Assembly (NCBI GenBank): GCA_000711775.1
Contig: ARYC01000715.1
Span: 1-64,000, forward strand
Reading direction: 5' to 3'
DNA: 64,000 nt
Source of the DNA: Oxytricha trifallax
Taxonomy: Eukaryota > Ciliophora > Spirotrichea > Sporadotrichida > Oxytrichidae
The notes beneath the pieces are model-generated. The model was not told the origin of the DNA, searched no databases, and saw nothing but the letters and a program-made list of their open reading frames with translations. Below, piece after piece: positions 33,333-44,436 of this stretch. Numbering within the stretch: position 1 is the first letter of the stretch; the number at the start of each line of letters is the position of its first letter. The translations under genes and the position numbers were made by a program.

Positions 33333-36300
33333 TTTAAATTAAAATTTGCTCAGATAATATGTCTTTTAATATAAAAAATTTTGATCATTCAGGTAATTTA
33401 GCTGTATAGGACAGTGAGAACATCTTCCTTTAGAAACCTACCTCAAGGCTTAATGCCTGCAGATGATAAAAAATTATATTTTTAATCTTTACTATAACAT
33501 TTGGTGGTGGTCTTGGTATGAAAACCTCAAAGGCAACAACAGTCGGTAAATTTAGAGAGAAAACAATTGGACTTAGGCAAAAACTAGATGAATCCTCAAT
33601 CTAAATTGCTGCTTCATAATATTACAAAGATTTTAAAACTATAAATGTACACTGCATTTATATGGTGCTATGCTTATCATATCCCAATCTGATCTCTTCA
33701 AAAGCACAAGAAAGTTTGCCAACTTTACAATTAAATACATAGAGAGCTTATTAATTAAAAATTTTGTTATACAAACAGATTTTACATTCCTTTATTTGTG
33801 CTGATATTCCTTTTCTACTATCTAATAAACATTCCAGGAGTTATTGAATATGATATGATGAGAGATGATATTCAATAATGGAGAAGCTACGGATTTTATC
33901 AATTCTCAATCCCATTTTTAACATTAATTACTATTTTAGCTTACTAAGAAATCTTGATTTGATAGTTTTAACATAAAAAATAATTGATTTCTATCACATA
34001 TTCTTGATGTTCTTTTTCGTGGCATATGTCCTTAAACCAAGTTAATTTTTATATATTAAACTACATATTGCTTCTATACTATGTTAACTTTTTCGTATTT
34101 GAAAAGTAATATTTGATCTTTCCTTAATACTTTCCCTTTAGATATTTGTACTCATATTGGAAATAAATTAAATGGGCTTTGCAACTGATTATTATGATGG
34201 AGGAAGTAAGAATATATTCAATTTACTTATAAATTATAGAGTACTTCAGGTATGCTCCAAGATTCTAACAATGGATTCTCGTGTTTTTAGTCTTCATCCA
34301 ATATAATTATAAAATGTATTATATAGTAATTTAAGAATGATTGTACCAAGTTTACAGATTGTTTTATGATGATAAAATGGTACTCATTATAGTAGTATGA
34401 TTATAATTTCAAAGCTAGATACCCAAGAATATATCACTTTACCTATATTTTCAAGGAATTTTTAATTCTAATTTGCTTTGTCATATTTTTCATGATGATA
34501 ATCCTTTCAACAAAGAGTATCATTGATATAATAATTAATTATCCAATAAAGATTCTAGATAATAATTTGCATCTTCATTATTACTTATGTGGCAGTTGGT
34601 AATAATGCCCCTGCAAACACTGGTATAAAAAGACTGGACAAAGTATGGGATATAATAATTTACTACTCATCGCTTGTTCTCATACTTCAGATTACCTATC
34701 AATTTGCTTCTCTACCAATTGTTCGAAAGAGTCTAAACCTCGATGATATATTAAACTTGCTGCCCTATTGGATCAGGAAAAATCTTGGCATAATTGGATT
34801 CTAAGTTTACAGCACTTATATATGGCAGAAATTCTTGATTTACTTGCTTTATTTCTCAATAGGAGTCTATGTCAGAAAGCAATTAAATATTTGGAGCAAA
34901 TAAATGAAAGAGTCATCTCATTCAAATGGAGTTATGGATGGCAGAGATCACTCAAGAAATTAATAAGTAAATTTAATATGGTTGAAGATTATGATTAAGA
35001 TAAGGCAAACTTAGACTGGGAGAAGGAGTATCTAAAAATCAGATTTACAACACCCTACTTAGTTTTTAAAATAAGAAAGATTTGGGTAGTTTTGGACAAA
35101 CTCTCACAAATCCTATTTGTTGTTATAAGCATAATGATAATGGTACTCTCTAATTATTGGCAGATCAGTTTATCTATGGCTATACATCTAAGTGTTTTTA
35201 TCGGTCTGTGCTTAGTTATATCATCTAGATTATATCAAAACAGAAAGAGAGAAAAAGTTCTTTACAAAGGAAAGGGGACTTTAACTGTAGAAGAAGTTGG
35301 AGAGCACTGGACGAAGTATAAAAGAGTAGTGAATGAACACTAAGTTAAATTTATAAATTAAATAATATACTTAAATAGCTTGGTTCTTCCAATTTGTGGT
35401 TACTTTGCTATGTATTGCTTTACTATACCCTACAGAATTTATCTACTCGATCAGAAAGACTTTTGTTGAGCTTGATGATATTTAATAGGATAAATTATTT
35501 ATACTTATTTTGGGGAGGTATCTATCACTCACCATGGGAGATCTCTGGGCATGGATATTTCTATAACATCTATGGTTACTTGATAAATATTTTATCCTCA
35601 TTTTTGAAAAGAATGCCTAATAATGGGCTCTCAATAGATTTGGTTGCTCAATGGAAAAAGCAAGATGGTTCTAAGAGATTGAAGATAATCTTCATAAGCC
35701 TAGTAAGAATAGTTTTAATATTTAGAATAGCTGAGTAAGCTATATAGGAAGAGGAAGATGAAGATAGAGAATATTCAGAGGAAGGTATTACTCAACGAAA
35801 GTTAAATAGATTTTAAGACAAAAGAGATGCTAGCAACTCAGATATAAGAAGTTAATTTAGTAAGAGTGAGAGAAGTCAGCATGGATCAAATTCAACAAGT
35901 ATATAAAGATTGAATAGAAGTTTTGGAAATAGTGACACTAAAGGTATGACTAAGGAAGAATTGAAGGATGGCATAAGAAAATGGCTTAGAAAAAGGTACA
36001 AAATCAAGTTGCTTAATGGTGTCAAGATTTTCTTAGAAGATTTTATTCAGCTTATGCTTCTCATTTCAAGTGTATACAAAGATAGCGTTATCGGGCTAAT
36101 TATTCTCCTTGGTGTTTTTATTAATTTTATTATTATATAAAGATAAGAACTATGGTTAGAATTGCCTGGATTGTCGGATTTTGCATGATATTGTAATATG
36201 GATTAGCACTTTCCAATTTGACTACTTTAAATAATCCAATGGATTTCCTTTAAAAAATTGATCCTTATCCATCTCAGGATGAACCTGATGGCAGATTCTT

Positions 36301-38434
36301 CATTCCATGGTATAAGAAAATACCTCTTTTCAATAAAATGAATTGGAATGGGTATATCAAACACCAAATTAAATGGTCTTTGGATTGATTTATTTAAAGT
36401 TAGACAAGCTCATTTATTCTACTTTGGTTGCCAACTTTTCTCAGTGGATTATAAAGTAATAAAGGGAGATCTAGATAGATAAAAATGATTGCTCAACAGA
36501 ATCTATCAAAATTAATTCATTTTAAATTCATGCAACTCTCAATCTTTATGCATTTTTAAAAATAAGGGTTTCTATAATACTCTGATATATAATAAATAAA
36601 AATTATAACATCGCCTAAAATTACAAAAGTTTAGATTTATTCAGCATAGTATTTAGTTGTATTAAAATAATAGTTAATTTATTAAGATATTTTACTCTAA
36701 TTATATTGAAAAAAAAGAATTATAGCTTAAGAGGCTTAAAATTTAACCTTTATAATAAAACTAAACTTTAATTTAGAAACCCAAAAATTTTAACTTTACT
36801 ATTAGCTATCCTAGCAAGAAGTCTTTTCTCATTCGGATATATCATCGTATGTATGATAATGATCTATGAAAATCACAAATTTTTCAGAAAAGAGCAAAAG
36901 AATTTCAGACTTTAAAATGTGCTTAAATATTGGTTAAGGCCTTATGTGTTCATAGATATAATATATCTAACTGCTATTCTAGATTCCCTTGAAGTTTATT
37001 CATTAAGGACAGGACATAAGATTGATTGTATAATCTGACATCCAATATTTTGAAGACGTTTACCTATTTCTTTGTCACATTCGATTTATCAAAAAATATG
37101 TGAAAAAGGACCTCATAAAGTTCTTAGATATGGCTGGGACTAAAGGAGTAAGTATAAGAATGAAGTATAATAATGAGAGTAATATCTTATATTAAGCAAC
37201 AATAGCAAGAAAAAAAGAAGATGGACGATATGCTTAATAAATTGAAAAAACTGATTAAAAAATGGTAGCAGCAGTTTTATGATTAAGAAGCCGACCACTA
37301 TACCGGAGAACTTATTCATCATAATCAACATTTAACTCCTACTCCAGGTAACATGAGATAATTAGCAAGCCAACCAACAGTCATACCCTCTAGTAACTCA
37401 AAACAAAAAATTCTAAATGGAATCATCGATAAAAAGTTTGAAGAGGATAAATTGATGGACGATCAATTAAACAATTACCAATCAAGCAATTCAATTGTTA
37501 GTCTCCAAAGAAATAACAGATAGCTTACCATATCCCAGCAAAAGTAAAGTCCAAAGCCTAATCATGAATCATATAACTTGAACGATACCAAAAATTCAAG
37601 ATTACCTTAAATTATGGAAGAAGACGAATTATATGCCAAGGACGAATAAGAGCTGCTAGAAAAGTCTAAAAGAAAGTTAGGAGTATTTGCAAAGACTCTT
37701 ATATGGCTGAAAAAGAAGCACACTGAGCAAATCATTTTCATATAGAGTGAGACCTTTTTGAATAGAGTTTATGAAGACATGAAATCAGGCAAAACTAATA
37801 TTTACACAAAAATTGAAAGAAAGATGATTAAAGATATAAGAGACATAAAGTAGAAAAATGACCTTTAAGGCAAAGATACAGATGCATAGGATATCGAAAT
37901 CAAGGATCTTAAAAAGTCTTAAGACTACATTAACTTTAGTGGATTATTCAAAGGCTACATGAGATTTATAATAGAAGTATTTGGTAGTTATTCTGACTCA
38001 GTTTGTTATTTACTTATGATAATAAGTATGATGAAGAATGCAGGACTTATTTCAGTTGCTTATCCATTTATCGTTTTTGGATATGCTCTTATGGAAGAAA
38101 TCAATCCATCTAAAAGGTTCTGGTATTCTATACTTGTTTATACTGAGTTTCTAATTATGATAAAGTTCTTGTTCCAGCTATAGTTTTGGGAGGCTTTGTT
38201 TGAGCTAGAGTAAATCCAGAGCTTTTAAGACTTATTGGTAATGATAATCCTTAATTTAATAAACAAATCTTATAGAATGGATGGCACGTTGGTTTGACTA
38301 GACAAGCTTCAGGAGCCTTTGGTGATATGCTTGCTTATTTCCTTCCTGAAATCCTTATACTTTTAGCTATTATGTTCCATATTTAGAGACAAATTATATC
38401 AGGATCCCTTTATCTGCAAGAAACTGAACTTGAA
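33333..38434 (+). CDS. PIEZO: Piezo-type mechanosensitive channel, segment 2 of 7 (central transmembrane part)
   Basis: A long series of hydrophobic repeats typical of the Piezo blade: FLFYYLINIPGVIEYD with WRSYGFYQFSIPF, KRLDKVWDIIIYYSSLVL, WIRKNLGIIGF, a long polar loop, GSYSDSVCYLLMIISMMK, YALMEEINPSKRFWYSI, and LPEILILLAIMFHIQRQI. It contains several short introns and some one-base frame breaks (for example near 34965 and 38210). Its 3' edge is pointer CTGAACTTGAA at 38424-38434, which also occurs as the reverse complement at 40596-40606 (start of segment 3). Its 5' edge is uncertain; TTTAAATTAA at 33333-33342 is a candidate pointer shared with 44437-44446. Confidence 0.8.
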
Positions 38435-38511
38435 TCATAATTATAAATATAAGATGATGTTATTGAAAAATTAACTCGATTATGAAATTAATATAAGTCT
38501 GAATTATTTGC
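38435..38511. other. Non-coding spacer between Piezo segments 2 and 7
   Basis: 77 bp between the 3' pointer of segment 2 and the stop codon of the inverted segment 7. AT-rich. It must be removed or left outside when the gene is unscrambled. Confidence 0.6.
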
Positions 38512-39122
38512 TCACTATATTTTCTTTTTAATAGCAGATCCCGTTATAGCTTTTATCATTTCCGGCGACCGCATTATATCCACGAACGTAAAATACAATT
38601 CTTCCTCCCTATAATTTATATTTAAAAATCCCTAATTTAACTTACTGTTCCAGCTAGCTCCTGAGCCTGTATATATAGATACATTCACATAGCATGAGTA
38701 ATTGCTCTGAGTTAGGTATTTCATAGATAAAGATTCTATTTCCTCCTATTACAAGGACTCCTCTTATAAGTTTGCCAATAACCAAAACGATAGATATGTA
38801 GAAAGTAAGAATTGAGTATCTAAAATAACTTGGAGAGATTTTGTTTGAGAAAGTGAAGAATGAGACTCCAGTCAAATTTTATTAGAAAAGATCTTTCTCA
38901 AAACTACTTTAGTTCAGGAATTAATCGACTGTCCAGTAGTCCTTGCAAGAGTAGAATATTCTTAAACCTTTGCTCCAGTTTGATGTTACAATCGGTAATG
39001 CATCTTCTTTGTCGGTGAGGATATTTAATCAATTAAATTACTAATTAAAAGTAATAGAAATAAATGTAAGTGATTGACCTATTGCAAGTTAAAAATGAAA
39101 GGATACATACAGATGTGAAGAA
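38512..39122 (-). CDS. PIEZO: Piezo channel, segment 7 of 7 (C-terminal end, inverted)
   Basis: The minus strand encodes the conserved Piezo C-terminus: SNKISPSYFRYSILTFYI, SIVLVIGKLIRGVLVIGG, IYEIPNSEQLLMLCECIYIY, a 37-nt GT-AG intron, then EEELYFTFVDIMRSPEMIKA and the stop TGA at 38512-38514. The family ends in a pore helix region followed by an LY.RSPE motif, so this is the gene's 3' end. It lies directly beside segment 2 but on the opposite strand. Its 5' edge is pointer TTCTTCACATCTGT (39109-39122 on the minus strand), matching 42687-42700 on the plus strand. A TGA upstream of DKEDALPIVTSNW leaves one small gap unresolved. Confidence 0.85.
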
Positions 39123-39528
39123 TAGATAAGAGTTAAATTTATGGTAAATATTGCTGAGAGAGTAATTCTAAGTGCAATCTAAACTGAAGGTTTTGTTGAA
39201 TGCCTTAATAATATTCTAATACTGTGGTAACCTCAAATTCAAATTCTCTGAATGAGAAGCTGTAGGGGATTATAATATGCTTTATATATACATAGCTCTT
39301 TGTTTTAAGCTCTGATCCAAATCTCATTATGTTGTATTAAATGATTTATTTTACAATTTTGATTGTGTTTATTGCTAAACTGTTTTCTTGTTTCAATAGA
39401 ATATTCAACTTATAATGAGAATATTTTAATTTATATATTTATTCTGATTGAGTACTGCTTAAAATGAACCATTAAAAGACATAAATCTATGTTTAATTCA
39501 AAGAGAAATGGTACTGTCATTATTTATA
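39123..39528. other. Spacer between Piezo segments 7 and 5
   Basis: 406 bp of AT-rich sequence between two inverted coding blocks. Minus-strand frames here contain several TGAs, and I see no Piezo-like residues. It behaves as a scrambling IES. Confidence 0.55.
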
Positions 39529-39900
39529 TAACCCAGAAGTAAGCACAGTATATTAAATAGAAGAAAACAAGTTAAGAATTTTAAGAACAAACTAATTGCA
39601 TCCTACTATGCTCTTTTTATCACAATGAGCATGATTCTAAAGCTTCATGTTGCCTGCTATTGGGAAATACCAAAACACAAAAATGTGAATTAAGATTAGT
39701 AAAATCCATTAGAGATAAAACTGACTCATAATTTGCTTTTCATCTGATGAAGAAAATACTCTTATAATCTAGTTTTGCCTAAAAATGCTCTTCCAATTAA
39801 ATTATTAACAATTGAGTCTTTCTTTAAGAATTACTAATTATAAATTGCTCTATCAACTTGAGTTTCGATGTTCAAGTAGTTATTTTTAAATCAAGTTTTA
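39529..39900 (-). CDS. PIEZO: Piezo channel, segment 5 of 7 (inverted)
   Basis: The minus strand encodes ETQVDRAIYNQQFLKKDSIV, then a membrane span with IHIFVFWYFPIAGN and C..K..GCNQF, then FFYLIYCAYFWV, matching the Piezo region just before the ALQIR-type motif. Its 5' edge is pointer TAAAACTTGA (39891-39900), shared with 40930-40939. Its 3' edge is TGGGTTA (39529-39535 on the minus strand), shared with 41910-41916. One-base breaks near 39580 and 39890 fall in A/T runs. Confidence 0.8.
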
Positions 39901-40121
39901 CTGACTTCTTTTTTCTCTCGAGATATGTTTATAATAATCATTACCAATATCTAAAGGAAGAGAGCTATAACCATAAATACTTGTAGAAGAAAATCAAGAA
40001 AAGGCAAATCAAAAATTAAAAGGTTAGTATTTGTGGCTTTTGTTCCTTAACACTAGGAAATAGTAAATATAAAATAATTGGTTTTTGTATAGTACCCTTT
40101 GAATGTTTCCTGTCAACTTTG
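39901..40121. other. Spacer between Piezo segments 5 and 3
   Basis: 221 bp. One minus-strand frame is hydrophobic (FLDFLLQVFMVIALFLQIL), but it falls outside the pointer-bounded segments and I could not fit it to the channel. Treated as IES, with some doubt. Confidence 0.45.
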
Positions 40122-40606
40122 AAAAGAAACCTTTATTTATGTCGTATATTTCTTGATTCTGTCTTACTCCCAAAGTTCATTATATATTTTTTTGAGGTCA
40201 CTCATTTCAACCATTGAGTTAGCGTAAGTTCGTTTTCTTTTCAATATTTATGGTGCATCATTTTAAGGTATTCCTGGGAATACATCATCATCCTCGTCAA
40301 GGGCTTTTAGGATTCTATCAAAATCTTTATCAGTAATGTGGAATGAGTTTGACCTGGGGTATGTTCTATAGAATCGTTTTATGTCTTTTCTCAAGTCTAT
40401 CTGAATAAGTTCATCTAAAGTGATTGGAAGCTCTTCCTATACTTCGTTTCCAATTGATGCTAGCAGAGTTTAAGTCTAAGGACTATTTTTACTCTTTTAA
40501 GATCTTGAAAGTTGAGACTGGCTATGTCTTAGCTATAGACAAGATTTTACAAATACCAAAATACTTACGCATCTTAAGAGAGCTTCTTCAATATTTTCAA
40601 GTTCAG
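40122..40606 (-). CDS. PIEZO: Piezo channel, segment 3 of 7 (cytoplasmic loop, inverted)
   Basis: The minus strand gives IEEALLRCLRHSQSQLSRSQ (with a 36-nt GT-AG intron after RC) and a polar loop including DELIQIDLRKDIKRFYRTYP and HITDKDFDRILKALDEDDD. Joined through pointer CTGAACTTGAA to segment 2, it reads LYLQETELENIEEALLRC in one frame. Its 3' edge is AGGTTTCTTTT (40122-40132 on the minus strand), shared with 40649-40659 at the start of segment 4. Confidence 0.78.
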
Positions 40607-40648
40607 ATTGTAAAAATTAAACAAGTTAATCAAGAAGGAAATTAAAAC

Positions 40649-40939
40649 AGGTTTCTTTTTTCAGAAAAACCAATTCTTTGCAAGACTATTTCTTAAATTA
40701 ATTTGAAAAAGCCAGGAAAGGATCTATATGCATATCTGGCAACCTTTTAATGAAAAAAATATTCTACACTAAAATGGATGCAGATGTAACAAATATCAGT
40801 GAAGTGATGACATACAACTAATTCTCTGGTTAAATGGTTATTGCTCATTGTAATGATTATTGACAGATATCTCTACAAGAGTAAAACATTCATTTAAGTT
40901 CAAGAAAAAGAGAGAAATAAAAAATATAATAAAACTTGA
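40649..40939 (+). CDS. PIEZO: Piezo channel, segment 4 of 7
   Basis: The plus strand encodes KKPGKDLYAYLATF, DADVTNISEVMTYNQFSGQM and IVMIIDRYLYKSKTF, the Piezo block with the xxIDRxLYL-type helix. Reading it as one frame requires one-base corrections at T and A runs (40745-40748, 40753-40759) and near 40850. Bounded by pointers AGGTTTCTTTT (40649-40659) and TAAAACTTGA (40930-40939). It is separated from segment 3 by only 42 bp, forming the turn of a hairpin. Confidence 0.78.
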
Positions 40940-41909
40940 GTAAAGCAGTGCAGCTGATTTAGCTGAAAAGAACATCATATATTAGTGCTTAAAATATTTG
41001 ATAACAAAAAATAATTTTAATTGTAATTATAATTAGTTTTTTCGATTAAATGGATTCTTACAAAATTCTTAAATGTTCTCAACAAATAGATAAATTATAG
41101 TTAAGAAAGTTGATGCTTAGATTAACAGATAACTCTATAGAAATGAACTAATAAAATGTTAGTTAATCTTCAATTTGCATAAAAAAATTGCAAAGTTTCA
41201 AAGTGTACTATTCATTTTTTAATTTTATCATAATTTAATTTATTTGAACTATACTCAGAGAAATTCTTTTTATTTAAATTTTCTAATCAAATATTTTTCC
41301 TGTTTTATTAGAGCCAAATCATTTGACCAATTCTTAAATAAATACTTAGGCAAAGCTAGAATGAAGTATCAAGAAGTATTTTATTATTTAAGATGAAGAG
41401 GAAGAGAGAAGAATTCTTGAGAGACAAATAGTCTTAGAACAAACTAAAATTACAATTGCTATTGTATCAAAGTTTTATCTTCAACATCTATGATGCAATT
41501 AAAACCTTAAATTTCTTTTTTATAGTTCCTGGTGTTTATTAAAATAAAAATTAAAGAATTTAAAAATAAACTTTAACAAAATTTTAATTAATTTTACGTA
41601 AAATTAATTTTGAAATATTATTTAGAATTGATTTAAAAAGTATTTCATCTAAATTTTATTTTATTTTATTGATAAATATATTAAATTATTTGAGAGATTT
41701 AAGATTTACATACCAATTTTAAAATTATTATGAGATTATAAAATTTGAATAATTAATTTATAATTTAAATTTAATTTTGTATTATAAATTATTTATTGAA
41801 AAATAAGCCAAAAAATTTACTTTTGTTTATTTATAAATTATGTAAAAATATAATTTTAAGGTTTGTAAATGAGTTTGGCGGAAATTGGGCACTTGTTTTT
41901 TATACATTT
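40940..41909. other. 970-bp spacer between Piezo segments 4 and 6
   Basis: Mostly AT-rich. A plus-strand frame beginning at 41051 (MDSYKILKCSQQIDKLQL...) and another near 41335 (SFDQFLNKYLGKARMKYQEV) look protein-like for about 50 and 30 codons and could be fragments of another gene. I could not extend or name them. Confidence 0.4.
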
Positions 41910-42700
41910 TGGGTTAGTGGCCTTTAAATAAGATATGGACTACCCGAAATGAAGAAAGGCAATTTCATGATGAACGAGTACGGGTATCCAAACACCTTCG
42001 CTTTCAAAGGTTTTATGGCAGTACAGTTTTATTTAAATTAAAGACATTTGCTGATTGGACTTTCACTAGAACGGCACTTGATGTCTTTTTATTACAATGT
42101 TTTGAATACTCATGCTGAACTATTTATTGCAAGATGTTTGCAAGGAAGGTATTAGAAGAAACCATTAGGCAAGCCAATCCCATTCTTCATGAAATTTGGA
42201 GTTGGAGTAATGGGGCAATTTGGAATCATTTTACTTATTGCAGGGCCCTTGCTACTTTTCAGTACATTCAATCCTATTTCAGAGAAAAACACGGTCGTGA
42301 ATGCCCAAATTAAGTTGAATAACAAATTCTTACACAATCAATCTCTTCACTAATAATTATGTGACTGAGCTAACAGATGTAAGCAAACAGCAATACAACA
42401 TATTCTATGATAATCTCTAGTAAGCTATGATATGGAACTAATTTAATTTGTAAAGATGAATAATTTCAGTGATACTAACTGGGGAGTTTCATTGCCAAAT
42501 AGATAATTGTTACAATAAGAGTTCAAAGAAGCAGCTGCAAATATAGGAAATACATCTATCATGATACAGTTCTAGTACTAATTCGATCGTTCTGTAAGAA
42601 TTTATTTAATTTCTTAATTCAAATATAGAACTTAAATGCCCCTACAGCTTCAATAATCCTTAAGCAATACTTTCATCGTTCCACCTTTCTTCACATCTGT
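41910..42700 (+). CDS. PIEZO: Piezo channel, segment 6 of 7 (anchor and cap)
   Basis: Joined to segment 5 through TGGGTTA it reads YCAYFWVSGLQIRYGLPEM, the conserved Piezo motif. It continues with FKGFMAVQF, ADWTFTRTALDVF, THAELFIARCLQGRYQKKP, KFGVGVMGQFGIILLIAGP and cap-domain sequence NNFSDTNWGVSLPNRQLL. One GT-AG intron fits after QFDRS. Single-base frame breaks occur at T-runs 42027-42030 and 42086-42090 and near 42330 and 42445. The 3' pointer is TTCTTCACATCTGT (42687-42700). Confidence 0.82.
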
Positions 42701-44436
42701 GAAAATATATAAATAAAAATACTATTTTTAATAATTTTTTTAATTATTAATTGTTGCTTAATTTTCTCAATCTTCTCATTATTAAATGAATCAAAATCCT
42801 GAAGCACTTCTAAGACACTAAGCTTAAGTTATATAAATCTTAATTAAATAATTATTTTAATATTTTTTGTATGCTGTAGATGAGAAGATCTATATCTGTG
42901 ATGTGACTATAAATCATTCTTCAAAATAATAAAGATAATGTTTCTTGCGACTGCTTCATCAGTAGAGTCATCGTCACTCCATATATCCTAAAACCCAATA
43001 ATATTCTACCAACTCCATCTTATGTCCAAGATAATATTAATTTTCAATTATCAGTTGCAAGCTTATATCTATGAAATAATAATAAACAAGTAAAGTTACT
43101 ACAATTGTGATTTGATGGAAATTCATAATTTATAGATCTATTTTTGTTGCATGAACTTATAGAAATTGTATAAGAAAATTGAATGCTTGAGCTTTCTTGT
43201 TTCTCTTTTGATACTAACAATATAAGCAATCATTCGATGTAAGTTTACAATACTCATCAAACATATCATTGAGGAGATCTCTAAAAATAGCGAATAAATC
43301 CAAACATATTTAATGAGCTTGAATGAAACCCATTATTGCGTAATCAATTTAAATATTCTTAAAATAATCTCATTCCAAGATAGAGAGCCCAGCCTAAGTT
43401 ATTTCTTAAAAGAGGTATTTACATAAAAGTATGTATTAAAGATAATGATCAAATGGGTAAGGGAAATTATTGGTCTTAACAATAAATCTGACTTATCTTT
43501 CTTCTAGTCATGTATATAAAAACTTATGAATTTTGTTTGATAAACTTTTATTCAGAGCATCTGAATTAGATCTTTTTTAATTATTTAATAATTAATCTCA
43601 GCTATTGTTAAATGTCTTTCCTTAGGCTTAATTGGTAATATTTGCAATATAAAAAAATGAGTAGGATCAAAATGATCAAGTTAGAATTTTTTTAAAAATT
43701 AAAATAAGTAGAAGATTAGGTAATCTAAAATGTTAACTACATCAAACTCATCAAGCTAAAATTATCAAATAAAAGCTGTGTGTTAATTAAGAAACTTCAA
43801 TTAAAACAAAGCTCTTTACCTCAATTTAACTTAGAATGATTCAACCATATCACTATTTCTGGAGTGATTTAAAAGTGTGGCCTATAAATATAATAAAATC
43901 TAGAATCCCCAATTTATGATACTCTTAGAAAATTGTATTAAATTCCTTCTTCAAGTGTTATATTAGTTCCCAGAAGTGATATAATAATAAAGAGTTTGAA
44001 ATTGTTTGTGGCATTTTGGGAATATTACTCAACCATTTTAACATTAATAAATTATATTTACTTAAAGTATATAAAGCCCATCACCTGAGCGAAATCGTAG
44101 AAGAATCCATCCTTAGGAATATAAAATATAATCAGAGAGTACAAATACAAAATAAATTTATCCGATTTGTTAATGTTTTATTTATCCTAAAATTTTTTAT
44201 TTTCATTCCTAATACGATTGAAATCTAGTGAATACTAGGAACAATAAAATTTTATTTATTTTATAATGATAAATTAATAACATAAAAGATTTCCTATTTA
44301 ACCATTGAAACCGGACATTTTTAAATGTAGTTTCTTTTAAAGCACCTTGGTTTAAGAAGTATTATTTTATGTCTCATAAATCAATCTTGTTTACTCCAGA
44401 AAAGAAAATAGCAGAGAAAACTATAAACTTTATTTA
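42701..44436. other. Unresolved region between Piezo segments 6 and 1
   Basis: About 1.7 kb. Minus-strand frames are open for up to about 100 codons (43830-44200, and about 43000-43340 with HQICLDLFAIFRDLLNDMFD). They change frame often and show no family I know. They may be pieces of another scrambled gene, or decayed sequence. No plus-strand gene is convincing. Confidence 0.35.

Noticed and set aside
38654..38875. A separate small membrane-protein gene on the minus strand
   Set aside because: Its residues are the conserved C-terminal end of a Piezo channel and a pointer links it to segment 6.
40424..40645. A plus-strand ORF of 73 codons
   Set aside because: Antisense shadow of Piezo segment 3, whose minus-strand reading joins to neighbours by pointers.
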